Shown one piece after another: positions 45,346 through 52,517 of a DNA stretch of 64,000 nucleotides; within the stretch, counting starts at the first letter, position 1; every line of letters starts with the position of its first letter. The stretch lies in NCBI RefSeq assembly GCF_003426815.1, contig NZ_QKYK01000018.1:1-64000 (forward strand), read 5' to 3'. The notes beneath the pieces are model-generated. The model searched no databases. It saw only the letters and a list, made by a program, of their open reading frames with translations, and had not been told where the DNA came from. The position numbers were made by a program, and so were the translations under genes. The stretch comes from Desertimonas flava. GTDB taxonomy: Bacteria; Actinomycetota; Acidimicrobiia; Acidimicrobiales; Ilumatobacteraceae.

Positions 45346-46473
45346 ATGTCTGACCGATCCACGGGCACGAGCACGACGCCGGGGGCGTACGCGGACCGGA
45401 CACGACTCGTCGGGATCACCCCGGCCTCGGCCGTGCTCGTGGTCGCGGCGGTCGTCGTGGCGTACCTCCTCCGGGATGCCTTCGTCGCCGCCCATCGCAC
45501 GGTGGGCTGGGTGGTCGCCTGCTCGATCGTCGCCCTGCTCATCGACCCGGTGATCGGAGTGCTCCAGCGGCTCCTGCCCCGGTGGCTCAGCGTGATCGCC
45601 GTCCTCGTCGGCGTCGTCGGTGTGGTCGGTGTGGTAGTGGCCGGGCTCGCCAACGAGATCCTCAACAGCATCGAAGATCTCCGTTCGGCTGCTCCGGACG
45701 CGGCGAGCCGGCTCGAGGAGCGGTATGACTGGGCCGCCGACGTCGGCGTCGCCGAGCGGGTGGAGCGCATGGTCGAGCAGCTCGAGACCGGGGTGCGAGA
45801 GTCGGCCGTCGATCAGGCCTTGGCCACCCTGCCCACCTACCTCGTCACCGGGATCTTGATGCTCTTCCTCCTGGCGTACGGCCGGCGCTACCTCAACGCC
45901 CTGCTCGATCAGTTCGACGACGTGGAGCGACGCCTGCGGTGGCGCGCCGTCGGGGAGCGGACCATCAGCCGCGGGCGCATCTACTTGCTGTGCACGATCG
46001 CCCACGCCGTCGTCAACGGGATCGTGTTCGGCCTGGTGTGCTGGTTCTTCGACCTCCCGGCGCCACTCAGTCTCGGCTTCGCCGTGGCCGCCCTCACTCC
46101 GATCCCGGTCGTTGGTGTCATCGTCGGCGGGATCCCGGCCCTCCTGCTGGCGTTCGGCGCAGAGTCGGGCGACGTCGGCGCCGCCACGCTCATCGTCATC
46201 GTCGCCCTGCAGGTCGGTGAGACGATCATCGTGCGGCCCCTCGTCGACCGCCGATCGGTGCGCCTGGGTCCCACCGTCCCCATCGTCGTCGGTCTCGCGG
46301 CGTTCGAGCTCTACGGGGTGGGCGCCGCGGTGTACGCGATCGCCCTGGCGGTACTCTCCTTGGCCGCGCTCGACGCAGTCGGGTGGGTCCAGGGTGACGA
46401 TCCTCACCCCGAGAACTTGAAGGAGAGTGGCATTGCGATCGACGAGTCTCCCGGCGGAGTCGCAACCGGCTGA
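45346..46473 (+). CDS. AI-2E family transporter, second copy
   Basis: 375 residues. Same topology as the divergent neighbour, with PAPLSLGFAVAALTPIPVVG and VGVIVGGIPALLLAFG in the C-terminal bundle and REDALGPT-like RRSVRLGPTVPIVVGLAAFE. Sequence differs markedly from the other copy, so this is not a recent duplication. Start at ATG 45346; an in-frame ATG at 45259 is less likely because it uses the divergent promoter space. Its 3' end overlaps the cupredoxin gene by about 40 bases. Confidence 0.9.
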   Translation: MSDRSTGTSTTPGAYADRTRLVGITPASAVLVVAAVVVAYLLRDAFVAAHRTVGWVVACSIVALLIDPVIGVLQRLLPRWLSVIAVLVGVVGVVGVVVAGLANEILNSIEDLRSAAPDAASRLEERYDWAADVGVAERVERMVEQLETGVRESAVDQALATLPTYLVTGILMLFLLAYGRRYLNALLDQFDDVERRLRWRAVGERTISRGRIYLLCTIAHAVVNGIVFGLVCWFFDLPAPLSLGFAVAALTPIPVVGVIVGGIPALLLAFGAESGDVGAATLIVIVALQVGETIIVRPLVDRRSVRLGPTVPIVVGLAAFELYGVGAAVYAIALAVLSLAALDAVGWVQGDDPHPENLKESGIAIDESPGGVATG

Positions 46474-46936
46474 CGGGCGCCAGGCCGTCAGCCGTCGGGC
46501 GATGTTCCGCACGGTGCTCAGGACGGCCGGCGTCGGTGCGGCCGCGGCGGTGGTCCTCGCCGCGTGTGGCAACGACTCGCCGCCCGAAGCGCGTCCGGTC
46601 GTGGTGGGCGATCCGTGGGCGGCGATGACGCCGGAGGAGCTCGTCGCCGAGTACCCCGGTCCGCGTGTCGACATCATCTCGCGTGACAACACCTTCCAGC
46701 CCCAGGACGTCGAGGTGGCCGCCGGAACGCTCGTCGTGTGGACGAACCGTGGGCGCAACGAGCACGACATCCTCCCGGTCGAGGGCGATGCCTGGGGCGT
46801 CGAGCCGGAGGATTTCCCGCCCGGGGCCGTGTACGCCGTGCTGTTCGACGAGCCGGGAACCGTGCCGTACTTCTGCTCGATCCACGGCACCCACGACATC
46901 GGCATGGTCGGCTCGATCACCGTCACGCCGGCCTGA
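46433..46936 (+). CDS. Tat-exported lipoprotein cupredoxin (plastocyanin-like)
   Basis: 167 residues from TTG 46433, chosen because AAGGAG lies 7 bases upstream; a GTG at 46427 is too close to that site. SRRAMFRTVLRTAG is a twin-arginine signal and VLAAC a lipobox. The mature part is a single cupredoxin domain with copper ligands H in NEHDI, C in YFCSIHG, the next H, and M in IGMVGS. Probably a membrane-anchored electron carrier. It overlaps the permease end, so the two are co-transcribed. Confidence 0.88.
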   Translation: MRSTSLPAESQPADGRQAVSRRAMFRTVLRTAGVGAAAAVVLAACGNDSPPEARPVVVGDPWAAMTPEELVAEYPGPRVDIISRDNTFQPQDVEVAAGTLVVWTNRGRNEHDILPVEGDAWGVEPEDFPPGAVYAVLFDEPGTVPYFCSIHGTHDIGMVGSITVTPA

Positions 46937-47585
46937 AGCCTGATTCTCAGCCGTCTGTGGTCGCGAAACGGGCGCTCCTGTCGCGTTCGTGGGTTCTGAA
47001 CGGTGGAAGTGCCTACGGGGTGGGCCTGCTGTGGCGCGCTGGGTCGGCACTTCGGCGGGGCCGTCGCGCCTGTCTCGTCTTGTGCTGGCCGCAGGTTGGG
47101 CTGTGTCGCCGGCGACGGCTGCTGCTCCGAAGGAGAGGTGATCGACGTCAGCGGCCGGGTGGACGCTGGACACCGTCGAGGATCTGGGGCTCGATCGTGC
47201 CATTCGGTGATCGAGGGCTGGATCGTGACGAAAACCGTCACGAACCAGCCCTCGAAACATCCCCACGAGCCGCGCCGGCGTCGAGACCCGAGGTCGGTGA
47301 CGGAGATTGCGGCAACCGCAACCGGCGACCCAAACCGTCCCGTCGCACCGACAAGGTGCCGGCGTCCGACGACGGCACTCCAGCCTCACGAGCAGACCAT
47401 CGTGCCGCAGCACAGCGAACACACCTGTACCTGACCCACAGGTCCGACAGGAGCTCGCGAAAACGCGACGAGAGCGTTACAGGAATCGACGCGCCGGCAT
47501 CCATCGGTCGGCGGTCACCCGATCGATGGTGTCGTTACCAGCGGTACGACTAGGGTCACAGCCACATGTCCGGGGGAGGAGCTCC
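46937..47585. other. 649-bp non-coding stretch with mobile-element debris
   Basis: No convincing gene on either strand. Two blocks are shared with the flank of the IS30 transposase at the left edge: 47034-47051 equals 173-190 (18 of 18, same orientation) and 47201-47237 matches 118-154 in reverse (36 of 37). A 45-base hairpin is at 47211-47255. The final 60 bases should hold the promoter and ribosome site of the beta-helix gene. Confidence 0.6.
47211..47255. repeat. Long inverted repeat (20-bp arms)
   Basis: TCGAGGGCTGGATCGTGACG and CGTCACGAACCAGCCCTCGA, one mismatch, 5-base loop AAAAC. One arm plus the loop also occurs next to the IS30 transposase at 118-143, suggesting a sequence captured at an element end. 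Confidence 0.75.
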
Positions 47586-49034
47586 ATGAACAAGCGTTGG
47601 GTCCGTGGACTGGCGGCGGTCAGTCTGTTGGCGGTCGTCGGCGGCGCCCACCCGGGTGCGTCGGCCAGCACCGAAGTGCCCGAGGGCGGCGGGGCGGTGC
47701 TCGCCGTGCCGGCCGACTTCCCCACCATCCAGGAGGCGGTCGACGCCGCCCAGCCGGGCGACCTCGTGCTGATCTCGCCGGGGACCTATCACGAAGCGGT
47801 CAACGTGGTCACCCCCGAGATCACCATCCGCGGCCTCGATCGCAACGAGGTGATCCTCGACGGTCAGTTCGAGCTCGACAACGGCATTCGGGTGCTCGGT
47901 GCCCCCGGCGTCGCCGTCGAGAACATGACGGCGATGAACTACGCGTACAACGGGTTCTTCTGGACCGGTGTCGACGGCTACCGCGGCTCCTACCTCACGT
48001 CCTACCGCACGGGGGACTACGGCATCTACGCCTTCGATTCCACCCACGGCCAGCTCGAGCACTCCTACGCCGCCGGCAGTCCCGACGCCGGCGTGTACAT
48101 CGGTCAGTGCTATCCCTGCGACGCGGTGATCGACGACGTGATCGCCGAGCACAACGGCTTGGGCTACTCCGGCACGAACTCCGGCGGCAACCTGCTCATC
48201 GTCAACTCGCGGTTCAACAACAACCGCGCCGGCATCGTCCCCAACTCGGGCAGCTACGAGCTCTGCTACCCCGAACGCGAGACCACCATCGTCGGCAACC
48301 TCGTCTACTCCAACAACCAGCCCGACACGCCGGCCATCGACGTGGCCATCCTGGCGATGGGCAACGGCATCGTGATCGCCGGTGGCGTGGGCAACGTGGT
48401 CTCCAACAACCGGATCTGGGACCACGACAAGACGGGCATCGGTCTGGTGCCGTTCCTCGAGGAGGGCGCCGCCGACGACATCCCGTCGCCCGACGACGAC
48501 GATCGCCCGTGCGAGGACACGAAGAACGATCCGATCAACACCAGCCCGCCGACCGAACCGTTGATCTGGAACTCCCGCGACAACGTCGTGACCGACAACG
48601 TGCTCAGCGACAACCGCACCGCCGACATCGGCATCGGTGTGGCCGACGCGCCTGAGGCGGCAGCCGATCTCGACAACTGCTTCGCAGGCAACGAGCTCAC
48701 GGTGACTGCGCCGGCCGACCTGGAGACGCTCGCTCCGTGCGACGGTGAGGGCGACGGTGATTGGGCGGCCGAGCCGCTCGATGTCGTGTCGTGGTTGGTC
48801 GAGGCCGAGACCCGTCCACCGTCGGTGCCGTACGACGAGGCCGAGCTGCCCGAGTTGCCCGAGCTCGAGGGCATGCCCGACGCCGAGACCGCCCCGGCGG
48901 ATCCGGCCACCGACATGCCCCGCGCCGTCGATCTCGACGCGATCGAGACGCCGGCCGCGCCCGACGGTACCGCCGGCTCCGAGCCCGCCACATCCGAGGG
49001 CGCCGCGTCGGAGGCCCCGGCGACCACCGGATGA
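47586..49034 (+). CDS. Secreted right-handed beta-helix (NosD/pectate-lyase-like) protein
   Basis: 482 residues. A signal peptide ends near HPGASAS. PADFPTIQEAVDAAQPGDLVLISPGTYHEAVNV is the standard entry into parallel beta-helix proteins, followed by repeating coils (ITIRGLDRNEVILDG, VENMTAMNYAYNGFFWTGVD, LIVNSRFNNNRAGIVPNSGS, IVGNLVYSNNQ). A C-terminal low-complexity tail rich in E, P, A and D follows. No catalytic residues can be assigned. Its stop overlaps the DUF1996 start (ATGA), so both are made together and probably act outside the cell. Confidence 0.88.
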   Translation: MNKRWVRGLAAVSLLAVVGGAHPGASASTEVPEGGGAVLAVPADFPTIQEAVDAAQPGDLVLISPGTYHEAVNVVTPEITIRGLDRNEVILDGQFELDNGIRVLGAPGVAVENMTAMNYAYNGFFWTGVDGYRGSYLTSYRTGDYGIYAFDSTHGQLEHSYAAGSPDAGVYIGQCYPCDAVIDDVIAEHNGLGYSGTNSGGNLLIVNSRFNNNRAGIVPNSGSYELCYPERETTIVGNLVYSNNQPDTPAIDVAILAMGNGIVIAGGVGNVVSNNRIWDHDKTGIGLVPFLEEGAADDIPSPDDDDRPCEDTKNDPINTSPPTEPLIWNSRDNVVTDNVLSDNRTADIGIGVADAPEAAADLDNCFAGNELTVTAPADLETLAPCDGEGDGDWAAEPLDVVSWLVEAETRPPSVPYDEAELPELPELEGMPDAETAPADPATDMPRAVDLDAIETPAAPDGTAGSEPATSEGAASEAPATTG

Positions 49035-49978
49035 GGCGTCGGGCGGCACGGGCCGCCGCTGCGCTCGTCGTGGTCACCGTGACCGTCTGGTCCGCCCCGA
49101 GCGTGATCGCGGCCGGCTCGGGAACCTCCGATCCGCCGGACGCTGGCGCGCATTCGGGACACGGTGGCCACGACGAGGCGACTGCCGATCATCCCGACGC
49201 CGTCGTCACCGGACCGCAGGGTGCCGAGGGCCAGTTCGTCGTCGAGTGCGAGCTGTCGCACACCGCCAGCGACGACCCGATCGTGCACGCCGGCCATGCC
49301 GGCCTCAGCCACCTCCACGACTTCTTCGGCAACGAGGCGACGGCGGCGGGGTCGACGTACGGCGACCTCGTCGAGGCCGGCACGTCGTGCCAGAAGCGCA
49401 GCGACACCGCGGCCTACTGGGTGCCCGCGCTGCTCGACGGTGACGGCGAGGCGATCGCACCGGTGCGGTCGGTGGCGTACTACCGGGCCGGAGCCGGGGT
49501 CGATCCGGCCGCCGTGCAGGCCTACCCGCCCGATCTGATGATGATCGCCGGTGACGCCGACGCCACGGTCGAGCAGCCGACCAGCGTCGTCGCATGGACG
49601 TGCAACGCCGGAGGATCCCGTCTGGCGGCGCCTCCCGACTGCGGACCGACCGCCGGCCTCCGTCTGATCGTCACGTTCCCCGACTGTTGGGACGGCGAGC
49701 ACACCGACAGCGACGACCACCGCTCGCACATGTCGTACAGCCACGCCGGCCGGTGCGACGATGCGCACCCGGTGCCCGTTCCGCAGCTGCAGTTCGCCGT
49801 CGACTACCCGATCGTGGGCGACGAGTCGGCCCTCACGCTCGCCTCGGGGCCGGTGCACACCGCCCACGCCGACTTCTGGAACGTGTGGGACCAGGACGAC
49901 CTCGAGCGCGAGGTCGAGCTCTGCGTGGTCCAGCAGCACGTGTGCGGCGTGTCCCACCGTCGCGCCGCCCAACCCTGA
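49031..49978 (+). CDS. DUF1996-like secreted protein
   Basis: 315 residues. Signal peptide (RAARAAAALVVVTVTVWSAP), His-rich linker (HSGHGGHDEATADH), then VECELSHTASDDPIVHAGHA, LSHLHDFFGN and later SYSHAGRCDDAHPVPVPQL, the histidine and cysteine pattern of DUF1996. The fungal and bacterial family is secreted and of unknown function. The conserved H/D set could bind a metal. Translationally coupled to the beta-helix gene; ends at a long hairpin. Confidence 0.82.
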   Translation: MRRRAARAAAALVVVTVTVWSAPSVIAAGSGTSDPPDAGAHSGHGGHDEATADHPDAVVTGPQGAEGQFVVECELSHTASDDPIVHAGHAGLSHLHDFFGNEATAAGSTYGDLVEAGTSCQKRSDTAAYWVPALLDGDGEAIAPVRSVAYYRAGAGVDPAAVQAYPPDLMMIAGDADATVEQPTSVVAWTCNAGGSRLAAPPDCGPTAGLRLIVTFPDCWDGEHTDSDDHRSHMSYSHAGRCDDAHPVPVPQLQFAVDYPIVGDESALTLASGPVHTAHADFWNVWDQDDLEREVELCVVQQHVCGVSHRRAAQP

Positions 49979-49979
49979 C

Positions 49980-50029
49980 GTTCCTGTACCGGTTCTGACC
50001 CGCGTACGGGCCAGAAGCAGTACAAGAAC
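49980..50029. terminator. Two-tier terminator between convergent genes
   Basis: Inner stem TTCTGACCCG / CGGGCCAGAA with a CGTA loop, outer stem GTTCCTGTAC / GTACAAGAAC, between the DUF1996 gene and the convergent TIGR03086-like gene. Confidence 0.7.
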
Positions 50030-50620
50030 TCACGCGGGTGGCGCGGTCCAGGCCGGGTTGCGGCCGGTGCCGGCCACGAGCCGGTCGAGCGGTGTCGCGT
50101 CTGCCGCGGTCGGCTGGGCCGCTCCGAAAGCGTCACCGCGGTCGTCGTCGGTGAACATGGCGACGAAGGCGGCGGCGCCGGCGATCGATGCCTCGTCGAC
50201 GTCGAACGGCGCCCCGAGGGCGGCGGCGACGTCCCAGCCATGGACGACGATCTCGTCGAGGGCGACGAGGCCGGCGATCTCGCCGGGCATCTCCACCGGC
50301 CCGGCCATCGTCATGCCGGACCATGCCGCCGGGTCACGCCACGCCGCGGCGAGCTCGGCGAGGCGCGCCGGGATGCGATCGCGCCAGTCGTCGCCCAGGC
50401 GGGAAGCGTCGCCGGTCGGTGCCAGATCGCCGGCGCCGTCGGGTAGCTGTTTCGTCGCCGCCGACGTGAACGCCTGCGAGAGGCCGTCGATGTGGTCGAG
50501 CAGGTCACCGAGGGTGTAGTCGGGGCACGGCGTCGGCAGGCCGAGCTGATCGTCCCGCACACTGCGCACGAGGTCGCCGAGTTGTCGGGTCGACGGGCCG
50601 AGATCGAGAAGTTCGCTCAT
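50030..50620 (-). CDS. TIGR03086-like metal-binding protein (DinB / mycothiol S-transferase fold)
   Basis: 196 residues. Four-helix bundle of the maleylpyruvate isomerase/DinB kind: LPTPCPDYTLGDLLDHIDGLSQA carries the first histidine, DEIVVHGWDVAAALG the second. Members bind a divalent metal and some use mycothiol as cofactor, fitting mshA in this genome. Substrate unknown. Last gene of a minus-strand run after holB. Confidence 0.85.
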   Translation of the reverse strand: MSELLDLGPSTRQLGDLVRSVRDDQLGLPTPCPDYTLGDLLDHIDGLSQAFTSAATKQLPDGAGDLAPTGDASRLGDDWRDRIPARLAELAAAWRDPAAWSGMTMAGPVEMPGEIAGLVALDEIVVHGWDVAAALGAPFDVDEASIAGAAAFVAMFTDDDRGDAFGAAQPTAADATPLDRLVAGTGRNPAWTAPPA

Positions 50621-50673
50621 GCCTGTGTCGACGCCGTTCGCCGGCGCGACTCATCGCTCGCCGCCGGATCGAC

Positions 50674-51717
50674 TCAGCGGACGACGGGCATCGACCAGAA
50701 CAGCGACTGGAGCAGCAGCGTCTCGTTGGGGTTGTTGTCGAGCGCCTCGATGCTGTCGTGCAACCGGTGCACCGCGGCGATGACGCGTTCGGGATCGGCC
50801 GCGGTGCCGGCGACGAGGGCGTCGCGGTAGCGGCCCGCCATCACGGCCAGGCCGCTGCGCAACTCGTCGGTGCGGTGGCGGCGAATCTCCCGCTTGTGGC
50901 GGGCCTCGATGGCGGCGCGGCCGCTGCCGCGGCTTCCCAGCCGCTTCTCGCGCTCGTCGAGCCGGTCGATCTCGTCGGCGTGGCGGGCGCTGAGCGGCTC
51001 GGCCGCTGCCTCGATGCTGGCCAGCACCTCGGCCGCGGCGCCGACCACCGTGGACCCGGTGCCGTCGAGCCGCGCCGGCAGCTCGGCGAAGAGGCTGCGC
51101 CTGGCGGCGAACTCGGGATCGGCGGCCAACAGCCGGGCCCGATCGAGCCGGCCCGACGAAGATGCCGCGGCCTCGGCGGCCGCCGCAGGATCGTGACCTT
51201 CGGCGACGAGCCGGTCGGCGAGCACCGACGCTGGGATCGGCATGAACTCCACGCGCACGCAGCGAGAGGCGATGGTGATCAGGTCGATCGGGACGAAGTC
51301 GGCGAGTACCACGAAGTGGGTGGAGGCCGGCGGCTCCTCGATGGTCTTCAGCAGCTTGCCGGCCCCGTTGGCGTTGAGTAGGTGGAACTCGTGCAGGATG
51401 AGCACCTTGCGGTCGCCCTCGACGGGGGCGAGGGTCGCCTGGCGGACGATCTCGGACGCCTGCTCGGCCGAGATCGCCGGACCGACGCGCATCACCTCGC
51501 GGACGTCGGGATGTTCTCCGGCGAGGACGAGGCGGGAGTCGCGCTCCGTCGGATCGTCGCGTCCGGTGAGCAGGGCGGCGGCGAACGCCCGCGACGCCTC
51601 GTCCTTCGTCGAGCCTGGCGGGCCGACGAACAGGTAGGCGTGGACCGGATTGGTCGCAGCGCGCTGCAGGGAGGCCACGGCACCCGGCTGGCCGACGACG
51701 GCGTCCCAGATGCTCAT
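50674..51717 (-). CDS. holB: DNA polymerase III subunit delta-prime
   Basis: 347 residues. AAA+ clamp-loader subunit: MSIWDAVVGQPGAVASLQRA, Walker A FVGPPGSTKDEASRAFA, the sensor block VLILHEFHLLNANGAGKLLKTIEEPP, and a C-terminal helical domain. A role in loading the sliding clamp is established for the family. Start overlaps the tmk stop (ATGA), the common tmk-holB arrangement. Confidence 0.94.
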   Translation of the reverse strand: MSIWDAVVGQPGAVASLQRAATNPVHAYLFVGPPGSTKDEASRAFAAALLTGRDDPTERDSRLVLAGEHPDVREVMRVGPAISAEQASEIVRQATLAPVEGDRKVLILHEFHLLNANGAGKLLKTIEEPPASTHFVVLADFVPIDLITIASRCVRVEFMPIPASVLADRLVAEGHDPAAAAEAAASSSGRLDRARLLAADPEFAARRSLFAELPARLDGTGSTVVGAAAEVLASIEAAAEPLSARHADEIDRLDEREKRLGSRGSGRAAIEARHKREIRRHRTDELRSGLAVMAGRYRDALVAGTAADPERVIAAVHRLHDSIEALDNNPNETLLLQSLFWSMPVVR

Positions 51718-52352
51718 GGCCGCGCCGTCCAGCGGAGGCCGGGGAGATGGGCGTCGACGGCCTCGGCCACCGCTGCGGCCACATCGTCGATCGAGCCATG
51801 GGCGTCGATCACCACCCACCGGTCGGGATCGGCCGCCGCCATCTCGCGATAGCCGGCCAGCACACGCTGGTGGAAGTCGTCGCCGGCCAGCTCGAAGCGG
51901 TCGAGATCACGGCGGTTGAGGCGGTCGGCGACGACGTCGGCGGGTGCCTCGATGAACACGACGACGTCGGGCCACACGCCCCGCATCGCCCAGTCGTTGA
52001 TCCGCCGCAGCTCGTCGAGATCGAGCCGCCGGCCGTATCCCTGGTACGCCAGCGTGGAGTACACGCTGCGGTCGCTGACGACCGCCCGGCCGCCGGCGAG
52101 GGCGGGCAGCACCACCTGGGCGAGATGCTGGGCCCGGTCGGCCGCGGCGATCAGCGCCTCGGCGCGCGGGTCGAGGTCGACCACGTCGTTGTCGTGCAGC
52201 ACCTGGCGCAGTCGCTTGCCGACCTCGGTGCCGCCGGTCTCCTGTGTGAGCACGGCGCCCAGCGCGGCCGCCAGGCGCGCGGCCTGCGTGCTCTTGCCAC
52301 TTCCTTCGGCACCCTCGAGTGCGATGTACGGCGGTCGACCCACGGCCGACAC
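51714..52352 (-). CDS. tmk: Thymidylate kinase
   Basis: 212 residues from GTG 52352 (GTG at 52343 is an alternative). Phosphorylates dTMP. P-loop LEGAEGSGKSTQAARLA, VVSDRSVYSTLAYQGYGR (DRY-type motif), and a lid region EAPADVVADRLNRRDLDRFE. It is followed by holB with ATGA coupling and lies downstream of topA behind a pair of 51-bp repeats. Confidence 0.95.
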   Translation of the reverse strand: MSAVGRPPYIALEGAEGSGKSTQAARLAAALGAVLTQETGGTEVGKRLRQVLHDNDVVDLDPRAEALIAAADRAQHLAQVVLPALAGGRAVVSDRSVYSTLAYQGYGRRLDLDELRRINDWAMRGVWPDVVVFIEAPADVVADRLNRRDLDRFELAGDDFHQRVLAGYREMAAADPDRWVVIDAHGSIDDVAAAVAEAVDAHLPGLRWTARP

Positions 52353-52394
52353 GATACGCGAGGGGTGTCGCGTTGCCGCCGGCCCTACCCCGAG

Positions 52395-52506
52395 GTTCTG
52401 GTGGAGCAGAAAGGCCGTGGCCGGGCGTCATCCCTCCAGCAGAACGACGGCGGGTGTTCTGGTGGCGCGAAAAGGCCGTGGCTGGGCGTCGTGGCTCCAG
52501 CAGAAC
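52395..52506. repeat. Tandem pair of 51-bp repeats between topA and tmk
   Basis: Units at 52395-52445 and 52456-52506 match at 44 of 51 positions, separated by 10 bases. Each begins GTTCTGGTGG and ends CTCCAGCAGAAC, so each can fold back on itself through GTTCTG / CAGAAC ends. They fill most of the topA-tmk gap. Confidence 0.85.
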
Positions 52507-52517
52507 GTTCGGCGGTG

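Noticed and set aside
42903-45770. Extension of the secreted protein gene to 955 codons
   Set aside because: The extra part is another frame of the AI-2E permease; a signal peptide marks the true start near 44078.
45265-47241. Long minus-strand frame across the second AI-2E permease and the 47-kb gap
   Set aside because: Antisense to a clear membrane protein; composition is shadow-like and no domain is visible.
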